Notes: generated from the letters alone by a model not told the origin. A stretch of DNA of 64,000 nucleotides from Streptomyces nitrosporeus (GCF_008704555.1 NZ_CP023702.1:4464001-4528000); one strand, 5' to 3'. Shown: positions 25,059-34,768, counted from the first letter of the stretch. Numbers and translations: made by a program.

Positions 25059-26885
25059 GTGACCACCGCTGAACCGACGCGGGCCGACGGGCGTGTCGAG
25101 ACGCGTGTCGAGACGCCGGTCAGGATCCCGGCGCAGGCGGCCGGTGACCGGGACGTGCCGCTCCGGCCGGCCCGCCGCCCGCTGTGGCGCCACCCGGTCG
25201 TGCTGACGACCGCGGTCGCCGCCGTGGTCCATCTGCTCTGGTTCTTCTTCTTCGCGAACAGCGGCGGGGACATCGCCGCCCAGGACGCCTGGGCGGAGTT
25301 CGTCGGCCGCCACCCCGGAACCGCGTACAACCTCGCCTGGTACGGCGGGATGCACCCCGTGTCGTACAGCGTCGTCTCCCCGTATCTGATGTCGGTGCTC
25401 GGGGTCCGGACGACGATGATGGCCGTCGGCACGGTGTCCTCGGCCCTCACGGCGCTGATCCTGGTCAGGGTCCCCGCCGTCCGCAACCCGCTGGCCTGTT
25501 CGCTGGCCGGTGTGTTCGCGTACCTGTGCAACGCGCTGTCCGGCCGGGTGACCTTCGGGCTCGGCATGATGTTCGCCGTGGGCGCCGTGGCCGCGGTGTT
25601 CTGCTGGCCCCACCGCTGGCGGCACAAGCGGTGGGCGAAGGCGGCCGTCGCCGCGCCGCTGGCCGCCCTGGCCACGGCGGGAAGCCCCGTGGCCGGGCTG
25701 TTCCTCGGAGTGGTCGCCGCGGCGCTCTTCCTGAACAAACGGCGCCCCGGCGCGTACGCGATCGGCCTGCCGCCCGTCGCGGTGGTGGCGCTCTCGGCCT
25801 GGTGGTTCCCCTTCTCGGGTACGCAGCCGATGTCGCTGGGCACGCTCTCGCTGCCGTTCCTCTTCGCTGTCCTGGTGTTCGTCCTGGTGCCCCGGGACTG
25901 GAGCACCGTGCGTACGGCCGCCGTGGTCTACGGGGTGGGGACGCTCCTCACCTACGTCATCGATTCGCAGATCGGCTCGAACGTCTCGCGCATGGCGATG
26001 CTGTTCGCCGGTGTGGCCCTGCTGGCCGCACTGCCGTACACGGCGCCCCGCACCCGCCGCTGGTACGCGCTGCTCCTCGCCTTCGCCGGGCTGAACCTGT
26101 GGATCGGCTTCAAGGGGGTGGACGACATCGTCCGTACCGCCCCGACCGCCTCCTGGACCCGCGAGCTGGCCCCCTTGGTCAACCAGCTGCAGAAGGTGGG
26201 CGCGGAGCGGGGCAGGGTGGAGGTCGTGCCCGCCAGCAGCCACCGGGAGGCCTCGGCGCTGGCGCCGTACGTCAACCTGGCCCGCGGCTGGAACCGCCAG
26301 GCCGACATGAAGCGCAACCCGCTCTTCTACGACGACACCCTGAACTCGATGAACTACCGGGAGTGGCTGGACCGCTGGGCCGTGCACTACGTGGTGCTGC
26401 CGACCGGGAAGCCCGATTCGAGCGGGGCCGTGCAGGAGGCGGAGCTGGTCGACAAGGGGCTGCCGTATCTGGAACCGGTCTGGAGCGACGCCAACTGGCG
26501 GCTCTTCCGGGTGCTGGACCCGGTGCCGATGGCCGACCCCCCGGCGACGGTCGAGAAGGCGGGCGCGGAGGAGCTGACCATCCGGGTGCGGTCCGCGGGC
26601 CGGGTGCTGATCAGGATTCCGTACTCCCGGTGGCTGGCCGTCGTGGACGACGAGGGCAGGAGCGTGGAGCGCCCGCAGGAGACCGAGGCGTCCAGGAAGC
26701 GCTCGGAACAGGACGAGGAAGCCCCCAAGGACTTCACCAACGCACACGGCTGCCTGATCAAGCTGGAGGAGGACCCGGAAGGGGTCGAGTGGACGGAACT
26801 GCTCGTCCCCCGGCCGGGTGTCTACCGACTGGCCGCGCCCTACCAGCTGGACCCGGGCACCCCGTGTCCGGACGAACTGCGCTGA
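25059..26885 (+). CDS. Polytopic membrane protein, possibly GT-C-like
   Basis: A 608-residue protein: about 35 hydrophilic residues, roughly ten membrane segments (about 45-345), then an extracytoplasmic C-terminal region of about 250 residues containing AVHYVVLPTG and RLFRVL. The first outside loop has acidic residues (GGDIAAQDAWAEF), as in GT-C polyprenyl-sugar transferases. It is commonly labelled an MFS transporter in Streptomyces, but the architecture fits a membrane glycosyltransferase better (inference). It starts at GTG with GGGGAGAG upstream. Confidence 0.7.
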   Translation: MTTAEPTRADGRVETRVETPVRIPAQAAGDRDVPLRPARRPLWRHPVVLTTAVAAVVHLLWFFFFANSGGDIAAQDAWAEFVGRHPGTAYNLAWYGGMHPVSYSVVSPYLMSVLGVRTTMMAVGTVSSALTALILVRVPAVRNPLACSLAGVFAYLCNALSGRVTFGLGMMFAVGAVAAVFCWPHRWRHKRWAKAAVAAPLAALATAGSPVAGLFLGVVAAALFLNKRRPGAYAIGLPPVAVVALSAWWFPFSGTQPMSLGTLSLPFLFAVLVFVLVPRDWSTVRTAAVVYGVGTLLTYVIDSQIGSNVSRMAMLFAGVALLAALPYTAPRTRRWYALLLAFAGLNLWIGFKGVDDIVRTAPTASWTRELAPLVNQLQKVGAERGRVEVVPASSHREASALAPYVNLARGWNRQADMKRNPLFYDDTLNSMNYREWLDRWAVHYVVLPTGKPDSSGAVQEAELVDKGLPYLEPVWSDANWRLFRVLDPVPMADPPATVEKAGAEELTIRVRSAGRVLIRIPYSRWLAVVDDEGRSVERPQETEASRKRSEQDEEAPKDFTNAHGCLIKLEEDPEGVEWTELLVPRPGVYRLAAPYQLDPGTPCPDELR

Positions 26886-27096
26886 GCCGCCGCCCGGCCG
26901 TACGGGCGCGTGCGGCGGCGGACAGCGGGCGGGCCCCGGGACGGGCCGGGGGATGAACGGGCGGGCGGGTGAACGGGCCGCCGGATGAACGGGCGGGCCC
27001 GGACTGCCGACGCCCGTCCCGCCGTTGGCCGGGCCCACCGTTGGCCCGGCCCGTCGGCAGCCCTGCCCCGCCTGTAGCCCCGTCCCGTCGGCAGCC

Positions 27097-29199
27097 TCAG
27101 GCGACCTCGATGCCGTACCCCTGGACCAGCTCCTCCAGACCGCCCCGGTATCCCCTGCCCCCGGTGACGAACTCCCAGTCCCCGTTGGCACGGCGGCGGA
27201 AGGACCCCAGCACGAGGGCGGTTTCACCGGCACGGCCGTCCGAGACCTCCAACCGGTCGAGCGGCTCCCCCTCGGAGTCCAGCAGCCTGATACCGGCACC
27301 GGTGAAACCGGACAGATCCGCCGACGGGCCGGCCACCGGATCGACCGCGGCGACGACCACCAGGCGGTCGGCCCGCGCGGGCAGGGCGTCGAAGGAGACC
27401 CGGAGGGCAGCGCGGTCCGGCGGCACGGGAGGCAGGGTGCTGACCGCGCCACCGGGCGTACGGGGATTGTTGAAGAAGACGAAGTGGTCGTCGTCCAGCA
27501 CCCGGTTGCCCTCGCAGACGAGAGCGCACACGTCCAGGGCGACGCCCCCCGACCAGTACATGCCCAGCAGGTTGTAGTCGTCCGGGCCCGCCCCGCCACC
27601 GCTGCCGCCACCGGCCCCGGTGTCCGGCTCCGTCCGCCGGGCCGGCGCCGGGCGCCCACCGTCACCCAGCCGCCCCCGCAGCCCGTGACGGTGCAGCAGA
27701 TCGACCAGTTCGGGACCCGACACCAGCTCCAGGGGCTTGCCGTTGGCGAAGGTGTGCGAACCGGGGCCGAACCCGGACGTGGTGACCAGCACACCCTTGT
27801 TGGCGCCGGCGTCCTGGACGGTCCCGTACAGGTCGCGCACGGCCGTCGGCGGAACGGTGTTGCGGTAACGCTTCACCTGCACCACGATCTTGCCGCCGCG
27901 GATCGGGGCCGGGTCCAGCGCGTCCACGTCCACACCGCCGTCGTTCGACCGCTGAGTGGTCACCGCCTGCATGCCCATGGCCCGGAACAGATCCGCGACC
28001 AAGGTCTCGAAGGCGAGGGGATCCATCTCGTACAGATCCGGTTCACCGTCGCCGCCATGGGTGACGACACCGTTGCCGACGTCCTCGGGGACCCGGCCGG
28101 GCCGTACGGGCACGTACTGGTCGGGACGCGACGACAGCTGGCCCCGGAGCCCGTCCACCAGGCAGTTGACGGCGTTCACCTGCTCCAGTCGCAGCGAGGC
28201 GAAGGCCGCGCGCGAGGCCATGACGGTGCCGAGGAACAGGGCCGTACGGTGGCCGGTCACCGGGTCGTGGTCGTCCACGAACCCGTTCAGCGCGACCGAC
28301 TCCAGGGCGCCGAACTCGTCGGCCGCGAAGAGATCACGCAGAACCAGCAGAAGGCACTGCGCGAGGACGTCCCGGTACAGGGCGCGGCGCTGTGTGACCG
28401 GCCGGGGCGACTCCTTCTCCTGATCGGCGTTGACCATGTAGCGCACCGACTTCGCCTCGGGGACGATGCCGTACCCGGGCAGCTCCCAGTTCAGCACCAG
28501 CTGGCGCGCCCCGGAGTCGTACGCCGCGGACACCTGGCGGGGCAGGTCCTCGGGCCATCCGGCCGAGGCGTAGAGCGCGGCGGAGAAGTACTCCACCGCG
28601 GCCTCGGGGTCCCCGCCGCGCAGCGCCCGCGTCATCCCGGCGATACCGGCGTTGTGCGCCCGTATCTCCGCCAGCCGGGCCCCGGCCCACTCCTCGTACC
28701 GGAACCGGTAGGCGGCCAGCTGCTGCACACGCTGAGCCTCCGCGGCCTGGGCGGCCCGCAGGTCCCGCTCGTAGTGGGACCGGGCCTCCGCCTCCGCCTG
28801 GGCCCGCCGGGAAGCGGTCCAGCCACCCTGCGGCTGGTACCGGCCCGGATCCGGCATGTGCACCGGATACGCGAGCTGCCCGGGGGCGAAGGGCTCGATC
28901 AGCTCGGACCGGGTCAGCATCTCCGCCCTGAAGGCCGGAGCCCGGCATCCCTCCACCAGCAGCCCCTGCAACGCCTCCACCCGGGCGTCGAGTTCCTCCG
29001 TACGCCGCCGCGCCTCCGCCTCGCGCTGCTGCCGGTACGCGGCCTTCTGCTCCCGGTGGCTGCGGGCGATTTCACGCTGCCGGTCCCGCTGCTGCCTCTC
29101 CTGGTCCCGCTGGTACCTGGCTTGCGCCTCGTGCTGTCGTTGCTGTTGGCGCTGGGCTTCGGCCCAGACACCGGCCAACCCGTTGGAGCGACGGCTCAT
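27097..29199 (-). CDS. Coiled-coil / Mrr-type nuclease / TerD fusion protein
   Basis: A 700-residue multidomain protein. Residues 1-170 are extremely Gln/Arg/Glu rich and form long coiled-coil helices. Residues about 385-505 are an Mrr/RE-like PD-(D/E)xK domain: FETLVADLFRAMGM, GGVDVDA, then VVQVKRY with the QxK lysine. A Gly-rich linker leads to a TerD domain (about 540-700: GMYWSGGVALDVCALVCEGN, FFNNPRTPGGAV), a Ca-binding stress module. Predicted nuclease-TerD associations were noted in studies of Ter stress systems. It stands alone, with no methylase or other ter gene nearby, so a stress or phage-defence effector is plausible but unproven. Confidence 0.85.
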   Translation of the reverse strand: MSRRSNGLAGVWAEAQRQQQRQHEAQARYQRDQERQQRDRQREIARSHREQKAAYRQQREAEARRRTEELDARVEALQGLLVEGCRAPAFRAEMLTRSELIEPFAPGQLAYPVHMPDPGRYQPQGGWTASRRAQAEAEARSHYERDLRAAQAAEAQRVQQLAAYRFRYEEWAGARLAEIRAHNAGIAGMTRALRGGDPEAAVEYFSAALYASAGWPEDLPRQVSAAYDSGARQLVLNWELPGYGIVPEAKSVRYMVNADQEKESPRPVTQRRALYRDVLAQCLLLVLRDLFAADEFGALESVALNGFVDDHDPVTGHRTALFLGTVMASRAAFASLRLEQVNAVNCLVDGLRGQLSSRPDQYVPVRPGRVPEDVGNGVVTHGGDGEPDLYEMDPLAFETLVADLFRAMGMQAVTTQRSNDGGVDVDALDPAPIRGGKIVVQVKRYRNTVPPTAVRDLYGTVQDAGANKGVLVTTSGFGPGSHTFANGKPLELVSGPELVDLLHRHGLRGRLGDGGRPAPARRTEPDTGAGGGSGGGAGPDDYNLLGMYWSGGVALDVCALVCEGNRVLDDDHFVFFNNPRTPGGAVSTLPPVPPDRAALRVSFDALPARADRLVVVAAVDPVAGPSADLSGFTGAGIRLLDSEGEPLDRLEVSDGRAGETALVLGSFRRRANGDWEFVTGGRGYRGGLEELVQGYGIEVA

Positions 29200-29596
29200 C
29201 CTCTACAGGCCCTCCCCACCAGCGTCCCGGCACACACGCACCGGCCCCTGGCCCCATAACCAGCAGTGATGAGGCGACTCTAGTCGGCGACCGCCCACCC
29301 GCCCATGCCCTTGCGCGAACGCCCGCCCGCAGCACGGGACCTGGGCGCGACGGGCCCAGGCCGCCGAAGCCGGAGACCGGTCACGCGCGCCGGCGGGAGC
29401 GGCCCTCCGGCTGTGCGCGGAGCGAGAGGAGCGGATGACCTCAGCCACGTGAAACGGCCCGATCACCTCTCCCACCGTCACCGGACCCGCGTCTCCCCGC
29501 ACGGCCCCCCGCCCTCCCGGCGCAGCACACGCGCCACACAGCGGGAGCCCTCCCGCCTCTACGGGCGGAAGGGCTCCTGACCTGCTGTCCAGCTTG
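29200..29596. other. Intergenic region between the TerD fusion and tRNA-Arg
   Basis: About 400 bp with no supported gene. It should contain the promoter of the TerD-fusion gene at its left end and, at its right end, the tRNA terminator (29544-29577). Confidence 0.5.
29544..29577 (-). terminator. tRNA-Arg terminator hairpin
   Basis: A 14-bp stem (GGAGCCCT...AGGGCTCC outer part, one internal mismatch) with a 6-base loop, 20 bases 3' of the tRNA. Confidence 0.65.
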
Positions 29597-29669
29597 TGCC
29601 CCCGGCAGGATTCGAACCTGCGACACCCGCTTTAGGAGAGCGGTGCTCTATCCCCTGAGCTACGAAGGC
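29597..29669 (-). tRNA. tRNA-Arg (anticodon CCT)
   Basis: On the minus strand a full cloverleaf can be drawn: acceptor GCCTTCG/CGGGGGC (two G-U pairs), D arm GCTC...GAGC, anticodon stem CCGCT/AGCGG with loop CTCCTAA, T arm GCAGG-TTCGAAT-CCTGC, discriminator A. The 3' CCA is not encoded. It reads AGG codons. tRNA-Arg genes are common integration targets, and the DNA on its 5' side (29.7-32 kb) is rich in broken genes. Confidence 0.95.
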
Positions 29670-29941
29670 AGGGGCTTGTCGAAAACCCTGCCGGAAACCC
29701 CAGTGGGGAATCCCGGCGGAGTAAGACAAACGCCCTGGTCAGACTTCTCTCGGGGCGGCACTGGGAAGAGTCCGGAGGGACGCTTTCCCGGGCGGGTGCC
29801 CTGAAGGTCGACTGACCGCTGACAGCCTAGCGGATAGGGATTGCGGAGGTCGCCCCCGTTGCCGCTGTGCGCGGCAGTACCTTCGCGTCTCGGCTTCTGA
29901 CCTGCGGTGTTCGGGTGAGGAGCATGGTGACAGGAGCTGGC

Positions 29942-30774
29942 GTGATCAAGGTGCCGACAGTGGGCGGGCGAGACGGGGTGTCCGTTCTGGGGCGGGATGT
30001 CGACCGGTTGCACGGGGAGCTCGAAGGGCTGCGCCGGGATGTCGGAGAGGTACTGGCGTTGCCGCATGCCGTGGCACTGCCCGCCGTGGACTTGGAGGCG
30101 GGTGACGGCCTCGGGGGCGAGCCGGGCCGCTGTCCGAGCAGCGGGAGAGGGCGGAGGAGGAAGGGGACGCGGCAGGAGACGGCGATTCCGCTGAGGTCGG
30201 CTTCCTGGTGGGGTCGGAGCCTGAGCAGCCGCAGGATGACGAGTTGGCCGCTGTGACCGAGGAAGAGCCGGTCTCGGATGCGGCGGCAGCCCCGGGGGTG
30301 GACTCCTCGGACGGACCGGTGGGGAGGGGCGCCGTTCACTGTGGGAGGCCGGCGTCGAGTCGACCACGGGAGAGACCACGAAGGAGCCGTATCCCTTCAG
30401 TTCGGCGGGACGGGTCTGGGCGATCATGAGGGCCGGAAAGGTCGCTTCGGTGACCCTGGTCTGCCACCGGGATGCCTGGGGGTGCGTGGCCGCTCAGGTC
30501 GGCAACCACGCGCACTTCCGGACACCCGCTCTGGAAGAGCGCGAAGGCGGCCTGGTGGCCGCGGTGCTTTCGGGTCGGTCCCTGGTCGCTGTGCTCCTGT
30601 CGCTCTATCGCGTCGCGGAAACCCGCCGCCATGGAGAGGGCGCCGACGAACTGGTCACGTACGCCGACTGGGCCATGGCCTCACAGGTCTACGACGCGAC
30701 GGCACGTGTGCCATCTCGTCCTGGGAAGAGTCGGCCATCGGACTCTGTCCATTCGAGCGGGGTCAGAATGCGTG
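29942..30774 (+). pseudogene. Multiply frameshifted gene remnant
   Basis: Three consecutive reading-frame segments each look like real protein. Frame one (from GTG near 29942) gives VLGRDVDRLHGELEGLRRDVGEV. Near 30120 the sense moves to a second frame with acidic sequence (EEEGDAAGDGDSAEVGFLVG). Near 30315 it moves to a third, giving SLWEAGVESTTGETTKEPYP and VTYADWAMASQVYDATARV. Parsimony suggests one ancestral gene with two frameshifts and a 3' end running into the convergent lipoprotein gene. I do not recognise the family. Sequencing error could mimic this. Confidence 0.45.
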
Positions 30775-31266
30775 GAGGTACACCCGGGCCTTGCCGCCCG
30801 CCATGTCGTACACGTAGACGTCGATCCACTGGACGCTGCCGCGGCGGTGGTCTTTCACGCACGGCGGACACACCCCCGCCCAACGGGCACCCTTCAGCGT
30901 CTGCGGCTCCGGCAGCCCCAAGTGCCCGAAGAGTTCCTGGTCGGGCGGGAGATCCACTGCCTTGGTGTGGATCGGTTTCTCGGAGCGAAGGTCTTCCGCG
31001 ATCTGAACAGCCTTCTCCGCACCGGTGACGAAGGAGAGGAAATAGACGCCCTCCTGCGGGTTGGCCTGAACGGCGCCCTTCACTTCCGTCGCGCCTGCCG
31101 GCACATTGACCTTCATGAAGTCGGCGGCCTCGGATGCGCCTGCTCCCTGTTCCCAGTACGGGTAGGGGTCGCGCGTGACGCGGTCCCGGTCGGCGGCGGA
31201 GCAGGAGCTCACGAGCAACGAGGCGGCCAACACCATCAGCAGGCGTCGGGCGGTCTTGTACGACAT
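30763..31266 (-). CDS. Putative lipoprotein
   Basis: A 167-residue protein with a lipoprotein signal: basic MSYKTARR, hydrophobic LLMVLAASL, lipobox LVSSC with Cys22. The mature part is hydrophilic, with KVNVPAGATEVKGAVQ early and a CPPC motif late. I start at ATG 31266, 10 bases after the preceding stop, because this gives the normal signal length; ATG 31293 is in frame. The leader holds a direct repeat AACAGGTG. Predicted to be on the outer face of the membrane; function unknown. Confidence 0.75.
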   Translation of the reverse strand: MSYKTARRLLMVLAASLLVSSCSAADRDRVTRDPYPYWEQGAGASEAADFMKVNVPAGATEVKGAVQANPQEGVYFLSFVTGAEKAVQIAEDLRSEKPIHTKAVDLPPDQELFGHLGLPEPQTLKGARWAGVCPPCVKDHRRGSVQWIDVYVYDMAGGKARVYLHAF

Positions 31267-31276
31267 GTTCACCTGT

Positions 31277-31954
31277 TCACCTGTTCTCTTCATCGCCCCG
31301 CGAGACGTCCCCGCGGCCGCCGTCGCGTCCGGGGTCTGAGGGGTTCACCGCAGGCGCTGAGTCGCTGTTCATGTCGTGACCGAACGTCGAGCTGCTGCCT
31401 CGCATGTCGAATTCCTGGGCGAAGCCCACCTTGTGCAGTCGGCCCATCTCGTCGTCCCGGATCACGGTGCCGTCGGGGAAGGTTGTTGACTTGCCCTCGT
31501 CCCAGTTGTACCGGTCCCAGACGTTGACCTGGTAGTCGAGTGAGACCTTGGGCTTGCCGTCCGCGCCTGGGCTGACCGTGACCATGTCCGAGATGTTCTG
31601 TTCGTGTGCGCCGACCGCGTGGAACCACTCGTCGCTCCGGAAGCTCTGTCCCTCGTGGTCGCTCTCCACCGGAATGACGACCGTCTTGTCGCCCCCGGCC
31701 TGTGCGAACGCGTCGAGCGCCTGCTTGCGCCATGCCTCCTGGTTACCGGCGATGTGGTTCGCTTCGACCTGAGCCCTGAAGGTGGGGTCGTCGTGCAGGA
31801 TGCGGTCCACGTCAAGGTTCAGGGGTTCACCGGTGGCGTGCAGGTAGTGCAGCATGTTGCGGGAGGCCGCGTTCTCTCCGACGCCATCGCCTGCCGTCGC
31901 GATGGCCAGGGCCCGGGCATGGAACCACAGGTCCTGGGGGGCGGGATCTTCCAC
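31277..31954 (-). pseudogene. 5'-truncated conserved actinobacterial gene
   Basis: The frame encodes about 225 well-formed residues (DLWFHARALAIATAGDGVG, NVWDRYNWDEGKST, TFPDGTVIRDDEMGRLHKVG) that look like the C-terminal half of a larger protein. It stays open upstream to 32071 through Gly/Pro-rich sequence, but no start codon occurs there except GTG 31954, which has no ribosome site. The in-frame stop just beyond belongs to the neighbouring nuclease gene. The simplest reading is that the 5' half was lost in a rearrangement next to that gene. It ends 10 bp before the lipoprotein gene, suggesting an old two-gene unit. Confidence 0.5.
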
Positions 31955-32071
31955 GTTGAACTGGCCGGAGCCGGGGTCGGGTGAACCGTGGGCGTTGAAC
32001 GGGCCCGAGGGCCCCGTTCCGGTGCCCCGTCCCGGTGCCCCGGGCGGACGGCCCGGAGCACCGGGACGAGT

Positions 32072-33754
32072 TCAGCCGAGGTGGGAGAAGTACCCCCAGC
32101 CGCCGGTGCCGACGGTCACGGAGCCGGTCTCCGTGAAGGGGGCGCCCCCTGGGTGGAAGGCGAGACCGGCCGCCGATGTGGTGTACCAGAGGTCGGGCAG
32201 GCCGTCCCCGTCACCGTCGCCCGCCGACAGTCCGAGCAGGCGGGAACCCGTCGGCAGGTTCCCGATGGTCTCGGGTGGGCCGAGGGTCTTCGCGAGATCG
32301 TCGTAGCCGTACTGCTTGATGTCTCCCGCGGCGTCACGGGCCCAGAGCTCCGCCTTGCCGTCCCCGGTCACGTCACCGGGGACGAGGATCTCCTGGTCCT
32401 TCCACTCCTCGGCGCCGATACGGACGGCCTTGTACGACAACCAGCCGCCGTCGGCCGTGATCCGGCCGCGGTGCAGCCACAGCCCGGTACCGCTCGCGGC
32501 CACGAGGTCGGGGCTTCCGTCGCCGTCGAGGTCCCCGGCGGCGACCGGTACCGTGTGGGCCCAGCCGGTCTCCGAGACCTTCATCTCCACCGCGGTCGCG
32601 AGGCTGCCGTCGCCGGTGTTCCTGTGGAGGAGCAACTGGTCGCCCTGGCGGGCGACGACGTCCTCGTCGCCGTCACCGTCCCAGTCCCCGCGATGGCTGA
32701 CCACCGCGCCGTTCCACTGCGGGCCGCTGCCGATGACACGCGGAGAGCCGAACGCGCCCCTGCCCGCGCCGGGATACAGCCGCAGGGTGTCGTCCTTGCG
32801 GACGGCGAGCATGTCGGGGCAGAGGTCGCCCGTGAGGTCGCCCGGCACGTGTACCGCGGTCCGCTCCAGCGGCTGCGCCTCGGCCCACAGCAGTTTGTGG
32901 TCCTCGACCGGTGTCAGGTCGATGTCGGCGGTCTTCGCCCGCAGACCGGTGAAGTCCCTGCCGCCGAAGAAGGCGTGGTCGTACTTGAGCCGGTACGCGT
33001 AGGGCTCCGCGCTCGCCCACGCGGTCGGGCTGTTCCTGCCGGCGTCCGCCTCGGCGAAGGGCCCCGTGGCGCAGAGGCCGGCCCGCACCGGGACGAGCGC
33101 GGGATGGCTCGGCACGGCGTTGAAGTCGCCAATGACCAGCGCGGGAGCGCCCGCGGCCCATCGCTCCATGGCGCCGAGCATCACCGGTGTCCCGTTGGAC
33201 GGGAGGGAAGTGGCCAGGTGGGTGCCGCAGGCCAGCGTGGTCCGGTTGCCGATGGGGCCCTTGACGCACAGCACCCACCGCTGTTCCGGCACATCGGTCT
33301 CATCCGGGTTCACCAGTGCCTGGTACGAGGTGAAGTCGGCTGCCGCGCCCTTGACGAAGACCGCCTGCCCGAACTTCGTCGACGACCCTCCCCAACGCGC
33401 GCACCCCGGGGGCTCCTGCTCACCGGCCCGTACAGATGTGTAGCCGGCCAGCACCTTCCGCAGTGCCTCGTACTGGCCGGCACAGATCTCCTGCAGTGCG
33501 ATCACATCGGCGGTCCCGGCCTCGGAGTTCATCCGCGACAGGAACTTCGCCGCCCACCCGTCCGCGCTGTCGACGGTGTTCTGGCAGGCGCTGTGGGCAC
33601 CGCACGCGTTGTACGACACCGTGCGTACGGCCTGTGGTCCGGCCGGGTCGGCCACCACCGGCCGCGCACTCGCGGTCACGGCGCCGAGCAGGAGCACCAG
33701 GCCGAGGAGCAGCCGTGGCGCCACGCTGCCGAGTGTTCTCCGTATGACTCTCAA
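32072..33754 (-). CDS. Secreted endonuclease/exonuclease/phosphatase with FG-GAP repeats
   Basis: A 560-residue exported protein. A Sec signal (LRVIRRTLGS...LLLGLVLLLGAVTASA) precedes an EEP domain (about 45-300) with the metal/catalytic signatures VIALQE, GDFNAVPSHP and YDHAFFGG. The rest is a chain of FG-GAP/VCBS-like calcium loops (GDWDGDGDEDVV, GDLDGDGSPDL, GDVTGDGKAEL, GDGDGDGLPDL), probably a beta-propeller. I start at TTG 33754, four bases after AGGGGG, since no ATG or GTG gives a normal signal. Likely an extracellular nuclease or phosphodiesterase; substrate not predictable. Confidence 0.85.
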   Translation of the reverse strand: MRVIRRTLGSVAPRLLLGLVLLLGAVTASARPVVADPAGPQAVRTVSYNACGAHSACQNTVDSADGWAAKFLSRMNSEAGTADVIALQEICAGQYEALRKVLAGYTSVRAGEQEPPGCARWGGSSTKFGQAVFVKGAAADFTSYQALVNPDETDVPEQRWVLCVKGPIGNRTTLACGTHLATSLPSNGTPVMLGAMERWAAGAPALVIGDFNAVPSHPALVPVRAGLCATGPFAEADAGRNSPTAWASAEPYAYRLKYDHAFFGGRDFTGLRAKTADIDLTPVEDHKLLWAEAQPLERTAVHVPGDLTGDLCPDMLAVRKDDTLRLYPGAGRGAFGSPRVIGSGPQWNGAVVSHRGDWDGDGDEDVVARQGDQLLLHRNTGDGSLATAVEMKVSETGWAHTVPVAAGDLDGDGSPDLVAASGTGLWLHRGRITADGGWLSYKAVRIGAEEWKDQEILVPGDVTGDGKAELWARDAAGDIKQYGYDDLAKTLGPPETIGNLPTGSRLLGLSAGDGDGDGLPDLWYTTSAAGLAFHPGGAPFTETGSVTVGTGGWGYFSHLG

Positions 33755-34131
33755 CGGACCCCCTGGGGAAGTGAAGATCAGGACCCGGGTGATCGTAGAA
33801 GGCCGGTCGAGGGGACCTGCGCCGAGCGGGCGGGTCTGCCGCGTCGGCCGGCCCCGTGGTGCTGCCGGTGCGGTGGCCGTCCAGGGGCGGGGGTACGGCG
33901 GGGCGGACGGAGGGAACCGGTCCGGTTCGGCGCCAGGCCGGCCGGCGGCCTTCTCGCACGAGGCCGCGTCCGCGGGGTTCGCCCGCTCCGTGCCGGGCAT
34001 GGTCACGGTGCGGGCGGGTCAGGACGTACCGGTGGGAATGGCCGGAAGCCGCCCGGTCCGAAAGGCCGGAGCCGCCGGCCGTGTGGTCGGTAGGGGTACG
34101 GGCCCGGGCGGGTGGGGCCCGGCGGCTCTGC
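33755..34131. other. Intergenic region, no gene seen
   Basis: 377 GC-rich bases between the nuclease start and the VOC stop. No supported ORF; no strong hairpin or repeat was found. It should contain the nuclease promoter at its left end. Confidence 0.4.
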
Positions 34132-34758
34132 TCACGGCGCGGGCACCGGTGACGCGGCCTCCCAGGCGAAGCCGTCCGGGTCGGCGAAGTCGCCTGCGGT
34201 GCCGCCCAGTACGAGACGGTGGGAACCGGATCCGTCCTCGGGAACACCGGCGTCCTTGGCCAGGGCGCGGCGTCCGTACAGGGCCAGCTTGACGGGGCTC
34301 GACGGGGTGGCTGCGAACTCGACGTACTTGCGGCCGAAGCTCTTGGCCACGGTGAGGCCGTGACCGACGTAGAACCGCTTGGTCGCGACCACATCGGCGG
34401 CGCCCAGCAGCAGCACCATCTGGTCGATCCGCCGGGTGGCCGGGCCGGTGTCCTTCTTCGCCGACGTCGCGATCTTCCAGATCGTTCCGTCCGGGGCGCG
34501 TACGACACCGCCGTAGCCCCAGAACGACTTGGCGGCGGGCTTCAGCGCCGTGGCCCCGGCGTCGAGGGCGGCGTCGAAGAAGGCGGTGACGGTGGACGGC
34601 TGGGACACCGTGAGCGACAGCGTGAACCCGCGGAAGCCGGTCGTCGGTGCCTGGGAGGCCCGCAGGCGCAGCCGGGTGTCCAGACCGATGGCGGTGTAGA
34701 AGCGTTCGGCGGCCGTGGTGTCGTCCACCTCAAGGGTGACGGATTCGAAGGAGGTCAT
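34132..34758 (-). CDS. VOC-family (glyoxalase-like) protein, two modules
   Basis: A 208-residue protein made of two vicinal-oxygen-chelate modules: residues 1-100 (FESVTLEVDDTTAAERFYTAIG) and 103-208 (RIDQMVLLLGAADVVATKRFYVGHG). Such proteins bind metals and small toxic molecules (glyoxalases, dioxygenases, bleomycin-binding proteins). GAAGGAG lies upstream of the start region. It follows the AraC gene by 10 bp and has its own copy of the 18-bp element shared with the other VOC gene. Confidence 0.85.
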   Translation of the reverse strand: MTSFESVTLEVDDTTAAERFYTAIGLDTRLRLRASQAPTTGFRGFTLSLTVSQPSTVTAFFDAALDAGATALKPAAKSFWGYGGVVRAPDGTIWKIATSAKKDTGPATRRIDQMVLLLGAADVVATKRFYVGHGLTVAKSFGRKYVEFAATPSSPVKLALYGRRALAKDAGVPEDGSGSHRLVLGGTAGDFADPDGFAWEAASPVPAP

Positions 34759-34768
34759 GTCCGTCACG

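Noticed and set aside
29597..29669. tRNA-Arg as the attachment site of an intact integrative element
   Set aside because: No second copy of the tRNA 3' end and no integrase or excisionase gene was found in the window.
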